A stretch of 64,000 nucleotides of DNA from an uncultured Bartonella sp. (GTDB lineage Bacteria; Pseudomonadota; Alphaproteobacteria; Rhizobiales; Rhizobiaceae), in contig CAMLBF010000001.1 in the NCBI GenBank assembly GCA_946478235.1, forward strand, positions 62,001 through 126,000. The letters run 5' to 3'. The position numbers were made by a program, and so were the translations under genes. Below, one piece after another: positions 48,202 to 57,271 of this stretch (positions are counted from its first letter, which is position 1; each line of letters opens with the position of its first letter). The notes below the pieces were generated by a model. That model was not told the origin of the DNA. It worked only from the letters and a program-made list of their open reading frames with translations, and did not search any database.

Positions 48202-48489
48202 TTACTCGATCACTTTTGGTACAAGGAAAAAGTGATCTTCCGTTAATGGTGCATTGGCCACGATATCCGCGGCTTTGTTGCCATCTGTAACAACATCTTC
48301 GCGCGTACGCAAAGACATAGGTATAACAGAGGTCAACGGTTCGACATTATTAACATTGACTTCATCGAGTTGCTCAACAAAGCCCAAAATTGCATTCAGT
48401 TCTCTGGCCATACGTTCTGCTTCATCATCTTTCACAGCTATGCGTGAAAGACGGGCAACACGTTTGACCGTTTTAATATCTACAGACAT
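48202..48489 (-). CDS. gatC: Asp-tRNA(Asn)/Glu-tRNA(Gln) amidotransferase subunit C
   Basis: 95 aa from the ATG at 48489. [21 protein letters not shown], the [15 protein letters not shown] motif, and RTREDVVTD then [14 protein letters not shown] are hallmarks. GatC wraps and stabilises GatA. Same transcript as gatA. A frameshifted copy remains near 51.1-51.26 kb. Confidence 0.96.
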   Translation of the reverse strand: MSVDIKTVKRVARLSRIAVKDDEAERMARELNAILGFVEQLDEVNVNNVEPLTSVIPMSLRTREDVVTDGNKAADIVANAPLTEDHFFLVPKVIE

Positions 48490-48567
48490 CAGATCAATCC
48501 CATATGAATAGACATTCCTTCTTCTGGCTATACAGGTCATAAGCCATAAGAGCAAGAAAAGACCGTC

Positions 48568-48830
48568 AGAAGTTGAGCGTTTCACCGACTTTTGGTGTTT
48601 CTACAACTGTTTTGCCATCTTCCATCCCACAAATGATGTGTTCTGGAGTTTGGTCAAGTGCAGGAAAAGCGCTATAATGGCATGGTATTACTGTCGTGAA
48701 ATCGAAATATGTTGGCAGACGAACGCAGTGACAATTCACTCAAGGTATAAATGTCGCCAGTAGGTATGATTTCTATTTCGACTGCATGCAATACGCGGTC
48801 AAGTTCATATCAATTTAGCTCGTTAAACAG
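48568..48830 (-). pseudogene. decayed 3' part of a UPF0173 metal-hydrolase copy
   Basis: By eye this stretch aligns, base for base over long runs, with the 3' half of the intact hydrolase gene (from 51330). Shared blocks include TTGAGCGTTTCACCGACTTT versus its counterpart, GTCAAGTGCAGGAAAAG, and TGGCATGGTAT. The copy is broken by frameshifts and substitutions and its 5' half is missing. It sits at the same spacing from gatC (about 77 bp) as the intact gene does from the decayed gatC copy. The right-hand limit is approximate. Confidence 0.8.
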
Positions 48831-49137
48831 GCCATAATTGGTCGTTTACGGATAGGTTGCCCCGTGCGCGTATACAAGCTGTTTCGCGAACGGGGCAATA
48901 GGCCAAAATATTTATGAGTTAAATGTTACTTATCCTCAATGTATCTCTAGCATTCAAAAACAAGATACAAAATGCTTACATTGTTAGCATTAATAGAGTT
49001 ATATTGATTCATTAGGATGGGATAATCACAAAGATAATCGCTAGCAAAATCTATTTTGACCAATAAATGTCCATAGTCACCAGCATTTTATTGATACTGC
49101 CGGCAAATATTGAATCTCATTTCTTACGAATTCGATA
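48831..49137. other. intergenic stretch with a strong inverted repeat
   Basis: No gene seen. A long imperfect inverted repeat lies at 48857-48898 (see separate entry). The rest is AT-rich and separates the hydrolase remnant from the beta-propeller gene. Confidence 0.5.
48857..48898. repeat. GC-rich inverted repeat
   Basis: Outer arms TTGCCCCGT (48857-48865) and ACGGGGCAA (48890-48898) pair perfectly; GCGCG/CGCG inside extend the stem with one bulge, leaving a loop of about 14 nt. Stands out in AT-rich surroundings at the edge of the cassette. Not followed by a T-run, so a classic terminator is doubtful. Confidence 0.7.
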
Positions 49138-49923
49138 TTAATCAAAAACACGTACTTGGCCATCATTCCAAGTTCCAACATAATAACGATGCTTGAAATA
49201 GGCTAGCGCAACTGCCCCACCTAAATTACTAGCGAGCGGTTTTGTTTCCCCCGTATCAACATTCACCAGCCTAACAGCCCCTGCGCCATTATCAATGACA
49301 GCAACCAAATGGTCTAAAACAGTTATGATACCCACGCCAGGCCGATTAAAACCAGAGCCTAACTCCTTATGAACGCCTGCTGCATTAATGTGCGTTAATC
49401 TTCCGCTATATTGCGAAACAACCAAATCGCCATTAGGTAATTGCGTCACACCAACGGGTAAGTTAAGTTTAGTTGCTACTACTTTTTTGGCGCCTGTTTC
49501 AACATTAACAGATACTATTTCCCCTGATGAACGATTAGTCACCAACAATTCATCTGTATTAGACCAAGCAATCCCTGTAGGAGTATGAAAACCATTCGCA
49601 ATTTTGGATGTATTACCTTTTTCATCTATCTTCAAAATATAGTCATCTTGATAAGAAGCTACATAAATATTGTTGTTATTATCAACAACGATGCCTGCTG
49701 GAGCGCTTATACCTGAATAAACGGTTTCTTGCTTACCTTGCGGCGTTATTTTAACGATAGAATTTCCAGACCAGTTGGTAACTAACATTTCTCCTTTATC
49801 ATTAAATGCAATACCTGTTGGAGCTTTTAATGATGTGGCAACTACCTTTGTTTGAGCCATTCCAAATGTTCCATAAGTTAGAAAAATAAGTAAAAAAGCA
49901 AATTTTACGAAATTCTTTTTCAT
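49138..49923 (-). CDS. exported NHL/SMP-30-like beta-propeller protein
   Basis: 261 aa, ATG behind TTTCGGAGAAAACAACG. Signal peptide KKNFVKFAFLLIFLTYGTFGMA, cleaved before QTK. The mature part is five to six repeats of about 40 residues of the pattern PTGIAFNDKGEMLVTNWSGNSI, PAGIVVDNNNNIYVASYQDDYI, PTGIAWSNTDELLVTNRSSGEI, a beta-propeller of the SMP-30/NHL type. No catalytic metal site (Glu/Asn/Asp set) could be assigned with confidence. It follows the SDR gene by 26 bp on the same strand, so the two form a cassette. Confidence 0.85.
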   Translation of the reverse strand: MKKNFVKFAFLLIFLTYGTFGMAQTKVVATSLKAPTGIAFNDKGEMLVTNWSGNSIVKITPQGKQETVYSGISAPAGIVVDNNNNIYVASYQDDYILKIDEKGNTSKIANGFHTPTGIAWSNTDELLVTNRSSGEIVSVNVETGAKKVVATKLNLPVGVTQLPNGDLVVSQYSGRLTHINAAGVHKELGSGFNRPGVGIITVLDHLVAVIDNGAGAVRLVNVDTGETKPLASNLGGAVALAYFKHRYYVGTWNDGQVRVFD

Positions 49924-49949
49924 CGTTGTTTTCTCCGAAAGAATATTAT

Positions 49950-50735
49950 TTAGCTAAATTGATTTTCTGAAGAATTGCCAGAGTAAGGTAAGACGCTGTC
50001 TTTTAAAGAAAATGAAAAGTCTTTTGTGCTGATCTCACCTACAGAATATTCACTGTCATAAAGTGCTAGTAGAAATTCGGCCATTTGATCTGGTGTATGA
50101 TATTGTGCAAAGCGCTTGGCATAATCATACTCCGTCACATTGTTGGCAATCTGTCCAAACTCGGTTTTTGTTGCGGCAGGCGCAAGCACTTTAGCCTTTA
50201 GTTGAGCCTTGGCTGCTTTTAGCTCATGCGATAATCCTTCAGTAAATGCACTGACATAAAACTTTGTGGCACAGTAGGTCACGGCATCGGGAACGATGGT
50301 ATATCCGCCACGTGAAGAAATATTAATCAATTGAGCCCCTTTAACATCATGATAGGCTCGTGTGTACAACGTTGAAAGAATAGTTAGCGCTTCAATATTC
50401 ACATGTAGCATAGATTCGATTTTATTGAGATCCTGACTATCTACAGTACCATAATGACCGAAACCGGCGTTATTAACCCATGTTTCTATAAAATAATCTT
50501 TTAATTCGTCGAACAGATGATGTGCATTGACAGGTTGTGATAAATCACAAAGCTTAATAACCACCGTCAAAGCAGGATTAATGATTGCAATTTCTTGCTT
50601 AAGCTTTTCCAGTGGCTCTTGACGTCTTGCAATAACAATCAAATTTTTACCGCGTTTAGCAAAGGCCATTGCGGTTGCATAGCCGATACCAGAGCTTGCG
50701 CCTGTAATGACCGTGAATTTTTTATCTGAATCCAT
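49950..50735 (-). CDS. classical short-chain dehydrogenase/reductase
   Basis: 261 aa, ATG behind AAGAGGTATCCATA. Rossmann TGASSGIGYATA at the N-terminus, NNAGFGHYG, the catalytic Ser in INISSRGG and the YCATK (Tyr-x3-Lys) pair. VIARRQEPLEKL suggests NADP preference because of the Arg pair. The C-terminal part has no family-specific mark, so the substrate is unknown. Upstream partner of the beta-propeller gene. The pair interrupts the duplicated gat-hydrolase arrangement. Confidence 0.9.
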   Translation of the reverse strand: MDSDKKFTVITGASSGIGYATAMAFAKRGKNLIVIARRQEPLEKLKQEIAIINPALTVVIKLCDLSQPVNAHHLFDELKDYFIETWVNNAGFGHYGTVDSQDLNKIESMLHVNIEALTILSTLYTRAYHDVKGAQLINISSRGGYTIVPDAVTYCATKFYVSAFTEGLSHELKAAKAQLKAKVLAPAATKTEFGQIANNVTEYDYAKRFAQYHTPDQMAEFLLALYDSEYSVGEISTKDFSFSLKDSVLPYSGNSSENQFS

Positions 50736-50887
50736 TATGGATACCTCTTAGAATTTAGTTGTGTCGAAAGTAATTCTCCGATGATAAATCTTGATATTTC
50801 TTATTCTTAAATTGTGAAAAAGCTAAAGTTTTTCCTTGTGTCAGTCTTCTAAGCAAAACTTGAAACCGTCAATAACATGCAAAAAAA

Positions 50888-51098
50888 ACATGCAAACAAG
50901 CCTGTGTACGGATGCCACATCTTGCAAACACTCTTTAATACCAAGTGCGATCTTCTTAAGAACACCAATTCATTATTATTAAAGTATTTGCTATCACTTC
51001 AGTATAAATGTCAGCAACAGCGATACACGCATTTACATCGAGATTAACGCTTCAATTGATTTAAGATGAGCCTCTGTCAATTCTTAAGCATAACCGAC
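50888..51098 (-). pseudogene. decayed copy of the gatA 5' region
   Basis: Aligns by eye with 47888-48100 of gatA: shared AAGCCTGTGTACGGATG type runs, then ATACCAAG, CATTATTAT, ACAGCGA and ATACGCATTTA, and TTTAAGAT. Many substitutions and small indels break the frame, and the rest of gatA and its start are missing. It ends about where gatA residue 20 would be, then runs into the gatC remnant. Confidence 0.8.
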
Positions 51099-51099
51099 G

Positions 51100-51260
51100 T
51101 TGACGGCTAAACATTATTAACATCGAATTCATCAAGTTGCTCAAAATAACTTAGAATTACATTCTGTTCTCTGTCCATATGTTCTACTTTATCGCCTTTC
51201 ACCATTATATGTGAAAGATGGACAACACGTTTGACCGTTTTATATCTACAAACATCAGAT
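51100..51260 (-). pseudogene. frameshifted copy of the gatC 5' region
   Basis: Aligns with 48340-48489 of gatC (CATTATTAAC, TTCATCAAGTTGCTCAA, ACACGTTTGACCGTTTT). One base is missing after CCGTTTT (near 51241), shifting the frame within a few codons of the retained ATG. The gatC 3' part and the gatC-gatA junction are deleted. The remnant lies about 70-77 bp from the intact hydrolase stop, the same spacing as in the first copy. Confidence 0.82.
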
Positions 51261-51329
51261 ACCCTCCCGAAAATAGAATTTTATTCTCAATAAAATATAT
51301 ATAAAAAGCAATAAAAGCAATAAAAACTA

Positions 51330-52034
51330 TTATAGCGTAAAATTTTCACCAACTTTCGGCGTTTTCACAAATGTTTTTCCACCTTCCATACCAAGAACAA
51401 AACGTTCAGCTGTCTGATCAAGTGCAGGAAAAGTGCCGTAATGACATGGTATCGCGGTCTTGAAATCAAAATACCTCCGGCAAGCCAAAGCAGCCACCGC
51501 TCCCCCCATAGTATAAATATCACCAATAGGAACTATTCCAATGTCTGGCGCATGCAGCTCGTTAATCAATTTCATATCAGAAAAAATATCGGTATCGCCC
51601 ATATGATATAATGTTGGCGTATCGTTAAAATGAAATATCAAACCATTAGGATTTCCGAGACACTGTGAAACACCATCTTCCGTCAATACTGCGGACGAAT
51701 GGAGTGCATTAACAAAAGTAATGGAAAAACCATCATGGGATTGTGTTCCCCCAGTATTACCGGGAAACAGGTTTTGGACACCTTGCGATCCTAACCATGC
51801 TGCCAAATCAGCATTCGCAGTGACTGGTACATTCTTATCTCGTGCGATAGCAATAGTATCCCCCACATGGTCACTGTGCCCATGTGTAAGAGCAATATGC
51901 GTAACACCATCAATGGCCTTTTCTATATCCAGATCTTTTGCCGCTGGATTACCCGTCAGAAATGGATCAATTAAAATAACGGCATTACCCGTTTCAACGC
52001 GAAAAGCCGCATGCCCAAGCCAAGTAAGTTTCAT
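51330..52034 (-). CDS. UPF0173 metal-dependent hydrolase
   Basis: 234 aa metallo-beta-lactamase fold protein. [16 protein letters not shown] is the family start. Metal-site motif [12 protein letters not shown] (HxHxDH), the later His in VNALHSSAV, the Asp in YHMGDTDIF and the last His in IPCHYGTFP are present. The family (UPF0173/YtkL) has unknown substrate. It is the intact member of the duplicated pair; the other is the remnant at 48.57-48.83 kb. ruvX is divergent. Confidence 0.93.
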   Translation of the reverse strand: MKLTWLGHAAFRVETGNAVILIDPFLTGNPAAKDLDIEKAIDGVTHIALTHGHSDHVGDTIAIARDKNVPVTANADLAAWLGSQGVQNLFPGNTGGTQSHDGFSITFVNALHSSAVLTEDGVSQCLGNPNGLIFHFNDTPTLYHMGDTDIFSDMKLINELHAPDIGIVPIGDIYTMGGAVAALACRRYFDFKTAIPCHYGTFPALDQTAERFVLGMEGGKTFVKTPKVGENFTL

Positions 52035-52127
52035 GATCTATTCTCCTCTTTTTCTTGGATTTTGTTCTAAATACATATATGAGCTGAAATGGAAAAAAAC
52101 ACGAGATACAACCAAGAACAGTTTTAA

Positions 52128-52607
52128 ATGCCCGTTATTGATATCACAACCATTCCCGATCTTCAGTTAAGTGGCAAAAATATAGCCGGTATTGATTTAG
52201 GAACCAAAACGATTGGCATTGCCGTTTCTGATCTTGGATGGCGCTTTGCGACACCGCGCCCCGTTATAAAACGCAAAAAATTTTCTATTGATGCACCTTT
52301 ATTGATAAACTTTTTCAATCATGAAAATGTCGGCGTTGCCATTATTGGGTTACCGATCAATATGGATGGAAGCAGCGGCCCGCGGGTGCAGGCAACACGT
52401 GCTTTTGTACACAATATGGATAAGCTTTCGCCAATTCCCTTTGTTTTTTGGGATGAACGACTTTCAACCGTTGCAGCAGAACGTGGTTTATTGGAAATGG
52501 ATGTTTCACGCGCAAAACGTGCGGAACGGATTGATTCAGCTGCTGCCGCTTTTATTTTGCAAGGCGCGCTTGACCGATTGCAGTCCCTGCCTCAAACTGT
52601 CGGATAA
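52128..52607 (+). CDS. ruvX: Holliday junction resolvase-like RuvX/YqgF
   Basis: 159 aa. [17 protein letters not shown] with the first catalytic Asp, [34 protein letters not shown] with the Glu, and [16 protein letters not shown] with the last Asp match the YqgF/RuvX RNase H fold. It is essential in E. coli and acts in pre-16S rRNA 5'-end processing. Convergent with and overlapping the aidB-like gene by 16 bp. Confidence 0.94.
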   Translation: MPVIDITTIPDLQLSGKNIAGIDLGTKTIGIAVSDLGWRFATPRPVIKRKKFSIDAPLLINFFNHENVGVAIIGLPINMDGSSGPRVQATRAFVHNMDKLSPIPFVFWDERLSTVAAERGLLEMDVSRAKRAERIDSAAAAFILQGALDRLQSLPQTVG

Positions 52608-54220
52608 AGCGTATCCAATATATGACCAGCATGATGGCGCGCACTGAGCATACCGTAAGAAGAACGCCATTGTCCGCCAAGTCTACTTTCTACATACCCT
52701 GCCGTAACGTGATCCATGTCCATCTGCTTCAATGCCGCTGCTGCACCCGCATAAGCCATTTGCTCGACAAACAACCGCCCTGCTCCCATGTCGCTTGCAG
52801 CCACATGCGCCGCAGCCTGCAATATCTCGACGGTTTTTGGCCCCGCAGACCCTATTTCAAAGCCAATTTTTTCCAGTAATCCCTGAAATAATCCAGGTGC
52901 TTTTTCGGCTATCTGGATTGTATCGATAACAAGATCATTACCGCCAGAATCTTTCATTGCTCGATTTGGCGCATCATGTAGCATACGCGACAGGCGACTA
53001 TCACTAAAGAATGATTGCTTGCCAAGCTGTGCAATAATTTCACCAACAACCGGTACAACAAGCTGGTTGACATGCATCGCAACAATGGGCGTCATGATAC
53101 GAGCAAATGCCGCTTCTCCACGATTTGACGCAGCATGATCAAAAGCACGTGCCAAGCGCATAACCAAACATTGCGCAGCAACAATATCTAGAGCGAGATC
53201 AGCAAATACCCGTTCTGTAAGAGGCGAGAATGTTTGTCTTACATTATTGCGTCTGAAATAATTTACCCCGATTTGTAATGCCGCATGCAAAACACCGGCT
53301 GAAACAACGGCCTGATCAAAACGAGTCATCGTTTCAACATCACGCACAACCTTTTCGCCTTGTCCTATTTGCCCAATCAACCAACCATAACTTTGGCGAA
53401 ATGATACTTGACCTTCAGGAACTGAGCATTCGCCAGCCCTATGAATGAGATAATCAACCGATATATCGCCATTCAACGCACCATTATCCTGAAAGCGAGG
53501 AACTAGGAAACAGCTCTTTTCTCCCTCAATTTCTGCAGTAACAAGATAACCATCGGCAACCGGATTAATGACCGATGTTTTTACAGCATTTAATTGATAG
53601 ATATCCCGTCCATTGGCGGCATCAAAAGATATATATCTGGCGGAAGCAATATGCGTGCTACCCGTTAAATTATCTGTTGCATCTTCAAATGCAAATGTAA
53701 GAGCTGCAGATTTTTTGGCAAAAATTGGTCGCGACGAATAATCATGTTGTCTTGAAAGAAGTGCATTTTTCCATTTCGAAAATAGTTCTGTTTCACCGAT
53801 CAAAGCAGCAATTGCGGCACTGTTCAGTGTTACTTCATCAAGATGTCCTGTTTCTAATCCAGCCATTAAAAATAGGCGAATAGCACGAGCCTGATATCGC
53901 GCACTGTTTTCTGCCGCCCCTTGCTCCCACAAAGAGGACGACAACCCTATTTGCCGCGACCTACGTAATAATGCCTGATAGGCAGGATGAATTTCCAACT
54001 GCTGAGTCGGATTGCCCCATTCGTCTTCCCGCCTCAACGTTGGGCGATGAATATTTGCCAATCTTGCCAAATCCTGTGCTTCTCTGCTTGCTACAAATGC
54101 GCCAATCTCTTCAAAACCGGCAAGCAGAGTTGTTGGTAGAGACGATGAAAATCGGAATAAAATGGCATCGTCTAAAAAAGCATTTTTACGAATTGGATTT
54201 TGAGAAGGTGCAGCACTCAC
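52592..54220 (-). CDS. divergent AidB-like acyl-CoA dehydrogenase homologue
   Basis: 542 aa, the same length as E. coli AidB. Family-like blocks are [38 protein letters not shown] (in parts), [34 protein letters not shown] and [15 protein letters not shown]. The central part keeps [16 protein letters not shown]. However, the canonical flavin-contact motif of AidB (M-T-E-K-Q-G-G-S-D) and the following HKWFxSAP could not be found, and the region instead reads as [19 protein letters not shown]. It may have lost FAD binding or the motif may have diverged. AidB limits alkylation damage; here the role is uncertain. Confidence 0.75.
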   Translation of the reverse strand: MSAAPSQNPIRKNAFLDDAILFRFSSSLPTTLLAGFEEIGAFVASREAQDLARLANIHRPTLRREDEWGNPTQQLEIHPAYQALLRRSRQIGLSSSLWEQGAAENSARYQARAIRLFLMAGLETGHLDEVTLNSAAIAALIGETELFSKWKNALLSRQHDYSSRPIFAKKSAALTFAFEDATDNLTGSTHIASARYISFDAANGRDIYQLNAVKTSVINPVADGYLVTAEIEGEKSCFLVPRFQDNGALNGDISVDYLIHRAGECSVPEGQVSFRQSYGWLIGQIGQGEKVVRDVETMTRFDQAVVSAGVLHAALQIGVNYFRRNNVRQTFSPLTERVFADLALDIVAAQCLVMRLARAFDHAASNRGEAAFARIMTPIVAMHVNQLVVPVVGEIIAQLGKQSFFSDSRLSRMLHDAPNRAMKDSGGNDLVIDTIQIAEKAPGLFQGLLEKIGFEIGSAGPKTVEILQAAAHVAASDMGAGRLFVEQMAYAGAAAALKQMDMDHVTAGYVESRLGGQWRSSYGMLSARHHAGHILDTLYPTV

Positions 54221-54354
54221 GAATTTGTCCCTATTTTTAATTTTATAAGATAATTATACTACAGACATTTGATTTTTTTACGATTAAAAACAGCCATTGC
54301 ATAGAAAGCAACGCTTGTTATAGTCTCATGAAGAACGCATTGGAAACATCTATC

Positions 54355-55320
54355 ATGACACAAACTTCTTCCTTTCCTATTTTTCCCCACCGCCATTTGC
54401 TTGGAATCAAAGGGCTAACGGCTCATGACCTAACAATTCTACTTGATAGAGCTGACGCCAATGTTGCAGTATCAAGACAAATTGACAAGAAAAAGTCTTC
54501 GATGCGTGGTCGAACACAAATCAATCTCTTTTTTGAAAATTCTACACGTACCCAATCCTCATTCGAATTGGCAGGAAAACGTCTCGGCGCCGATGTCATG
54601 AATATGTCTGTTGGTAACTCCTCTGTCAAAAAAGGGGAAACGTTAATAGATACCGCTATGACGTTAAATGCTATGCATCCCGATATTCTTGTAATCCGGC
54701 ATAGCTGTGGCGGTGCTGCAGCATTGCTAGCGCAAAAAGTTGACTGTTCTGTGGTAAATGCCGGAGACGGAGCGCACGCCCACCCAACACAGGCTCTACT
54801 CGATGCATTGACCATACGTCGTGCAAAAGGAACAATTGCGGGATTGACTGTAGCAATCTGTGGCGATGTTTTACATTCACGTGTTGCTCGCTCCAACATT
54901 ATCAGCCTCAACGCTCTTGGTGCGCGGGTTCGCGTTATAGGCCCAACAACATTAATGCCAAGTGGAATCGCCGACATGAGTGTTGAAGTGTTTACCGATA
55001 TGAAAGAAGGACTGAAAGACGTTGACGTCATTATGATGCTTCGCCTTCAACGGGAACGAATGGCTGGAGCCTTTATCCCTTCCGTCCGTGAATATTTTCA
55101 TTTTTATGGTTTAGATAAAGAAAAATTGGCTCGAGCAAAAGATGATTGCATCGTTATGCATCCGGGTCCAATCAATCGTGGCGTTGAAATCGCGTCCGAC
55201 ATAGCCGACGGACCGCAAAGCGTCATACACACACAAGTTGAAATGGGGGTAGCGGTCAGAATGGCTGTGATAGAAGCACTGCTGGATCCTCGCAAAACTG
55301 ATACAGAAGGAGAAAAATAA
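54355..55320 (+). CDS. pyrB: aspartate carbamoyltransferase catalytic chain
   Basis: About 321 aa from the ATG at 54355 (in-frame ATG at 54328 has no ribosome site; family members begin near [12 protein letters not shown]). Condenses carbamoyl phosphate with aspartate. [20 protein letters not shown] is the carbamoyl-phosphate STRT loop, [18 protein letters not shown] holds the [13 protein letters not shown] and [10 protein letters not shown] the aspartate site. Shares one base with pyrC' (TAATG). The regulatory chain PyrI is not encoded nearby. Confidence 0.95.
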   Translation: MTQTSSFPIFPHRHLLGIKGLTAHDLTILLDRADANVAVSRQIDKKKSSMRGRTQINLFFENSTRTQSSFELAGKRLGADVMNMSVGNSSVKKGETLIDTAMTLNAMHPDILVIRHSCGGAAALLAQKVDCSVVNAGDGAHAHPTQALLDALTIRRAKGTIAGLTVAICGDVLHSRVARSNIISLNALGARVRVIGPTTLMPSGIADMSVEVFTDMKEGLKDVDVIMMLRLQRERMAGAFIPSVREYFHFYGLDKEKLARAKDDCIVMHPGPINRGVEIASDIADGPQSVIHTQVEMGVAVRMAVIEALLDPRKTDTEGEK

Positions 55321-56609
55321 TGAATTCCGTTGTGTATCAAAATGCGCGTATTGTTGACCCGTCACGCAATAAAGATGAAATCGGCACCCTTATTGTTGAA
55401 GATGGTATCATAAAAGCAGCCGGCAAAGATGCAATTAATCAAGGTAGTCCTGAAAGCGCAAACGTTATTGATGCTCAAGGAAAAGCAATATTGCCTGGTC
55501 TTGTCGATGCTCGCGTTTATGTTGGAGAACCTGGTAATGAATATCGGGAGACTATCGCGTCGGCCAGCCAATCTGCGGCGGCAGGAGGTGTAACGTCTTT
55601 TGTGATGATGCCAGATACGCACCCTGTTATCGATGATGTAGCACTGGTAGAATTTGTTAAGCGCACTGCGCATGAAGCCGCAAAGGTTAATGTGTATCCT
55701 TCTGCAGCCATAACCAAAGGTCTTAACGGTCAAGAGATGACCGAATTTGGCCTGCTTAAAGAATCAGGTGCAATAGCATTTACAGAAGGCCGTAAAACAC
55801 TGGAAAATTCTTCTGTACTAAAAAGAGCCATGACCTATGCACGTGATTTCAACGCATTGATCATGCACGAAACGCAGGATAAGTGGTTGGGCGGCAGTGG
55901 CGTTATGAATTCAGGTCTACTTGCAAGCTGGTTGGGACTTTCCGGCGTGCCGAAAGAGGCTGAGATTATTCCGCTTGAACGTGACTTACGACTGGCCAAC
56001 CTGACACATTGTCGCTACCATGCAGCGCAAATATCAACAGCAATGTCGGCAGATGCCGTGAGTGTTGCAAAAGATCGTGGTGGAAATATTTCTGCTGGCG
56101 TATCAATCAATCACCTTGCATTGAATGAAAATGATATCGGTGAATATCGTACATTTTTCAGGCTATCACCGCCTCTTCGCTCGGAAGAAGATCGCGTAGC
56201 ATTGGTCGAAGCGGTTCGTAACGGGATTGTTGATATCATTGTTTCAAGTCATGATCCGCAAGATGCAGATACCAAACGGTTACCGTTTGAAGATGCAGCT
56301 TCTGGTGCTGTTGGTCTGGAGACCTTGCTTGCTGCTGCACTTCGTCTTTACCACAACGATTCTCTTTCGTTGTTACGTATTGTTGAATTGCTATCAACAA
56401 ATCCAGCTAAGCTCTTGGGACTCGAAGCAGGTACCTTAAAACCAGGACATAAAGCAGATTTCATTTTGGTTGATTTAGAGGAACCGTGGCTTTTGTCCTT
56501 GGACATGTTACACTCGCGTTCCAAAAACACACCTTATGAAAACTCACGTTTTGAAGGACGCGTATTAAAAACCTATGTTAATGGCTGCGTCGTATACAAA
56601 AGCGAATAA
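55320..56609 (+). CDS. pyrC: dihydroorotase-like protein PyrC' (metal ligands apparently lost)
   Basis: 429 aa, class I dihydroorotase fold, start overlapping the pyrB stop. The family HxH site (D-x-H-V-H-x-R) reads DARVYVGEP, so both His are absent. The carboxylated-Lys, H-x-x-H and DHAPH positions are also changed: RYHAAQIST and [12 protein letters not shown] (no TDH). [11 protein letters not shown] and [21 protein letters not shown] remain. This is the pattern of the inactive PyrC'/PyrX subunits that pack with ATCase in some bacteria. A true dihydroorotase must then be elsewhere. Many databases still call it pyrC. Confidence 0.88.
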   Translation: MNSVVYQNARIVDPSRNKDEIGTLIVEDGIIKAAGKDAINQGSPESANVIDAQGKAILPGLVDARVYVGEPGNEYRETIASASQSAAAGGVTSFVMMPDTHPVIDDVALVEFVKRTAHEAAKVNVYPSAAITKGLNGQEMTEFGLLKESGAIAFTEGRKTLENSSVLKRAMTYARDFNALIMHETQDKWLGGSGVMNSGLLASWLGLSGVPKEAEIIPLERDLRLANLTHCRYHAAQISTAMSADAVSVAKDRGGNISAGVSINHLALNENDIGEYRTFFRLSPPLRSEEDRVALVEAVRNGIVDIIVSSHDPQDADTKRLPFEDAASGAVGLETLLAAALRLYHNDSLSLLRIVELLSTNPAKLLGLEAGTLKPGHKADFILVDLEEPWLLSLDMLHSRSKNTPYENSRFEGRVLKTYVNGCVVYKSE

Positions 56610-56632
56610 TCTATTTTAGAAAGTCACAATTC

Positions 56633-57271
56633 ATGGCTGATATAACCACATCTCCGCAAATGATATCGTGGGTTGCGTTGTTGGTCTGTTATATGATCGG
56701 CTCAATACCTTTCGGACTTATATTTACCCGCTTTGCGGGATTGGGAGATGTGCGCAAAATCGGTTCGGGAAATATTGGTGCGACTAATGTATTGCGAACC
56801 GGTAACAAAAAAATAGCCGCCTTAACATTGTTATGCGATATGCTGAAAGGTACAGTGGCGGTTTATATCGCATCTTTAATCGCAAATGCTTACGGCAATT
56901 ACGTTATTGTCATGCTAGGTGGTTTCGGTGCATTTATCGGTCATTTGTATCCCGTGTGGCTAAAATTCAAGGGCGGCAAAGGCGTTGCGACATATCTTGG
57001 TATCTGTTTCGGTTTTTATTGGCCAGCTGCGATATTATTTATCTGCATATGGCTTTTAACAGCATTTATCACCCGTTATTCGTCACTTTCTGCTTTATTG
57101 GCCGTTATTTTTGTACCAATTTTTGTTTTTGTATTCATGCCAGGAATACATTTTAAACTCGTTGCATTGGTTCTAACGGTTATGAGTGTCATTGTCATTC
57201 TTAAGCACCAAGCCAACATTGTGCGCCTTGTAAAAGGCGAAGAAAGCAAAATTGGTGTAAAGAAATCATAA
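56633..57271 (+). CDS. plsY: acyl-phosphate:glycerol-3-phosphate acyltransferase PlsY
   Basis: 212 aa with five or so transmembrane helices. It makes lysophosphatidic acid from acyl-phosphate and glycerol-3-phosphate. [14 protein letters not shown], the first motif [16 protein letters not shown], and [12 protein letters not shown] are the catalytic loops. Start codon 24 bp after pyrC'; its stop shares one base with the dprA start. Confidence 0.96.
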   Translation: MADITTSPQMISWVALLVCYMIGSIPFGLIFTRFAGLGDVRKIGSGNIGATNVLRTGNKKIAALTLLCDMLKGTVAVYIASLIANAYGNYVIVMLGGFGAFIGHLYPVWLKFKGGKGVATYLGICFGFYWPAAILFICIWLLTAFITRYSSLSALLAVIFVPIFVFVFMPGIHFKLVALVLTVMSVIVILKHQANIVRLVKGEESKIGVKKS

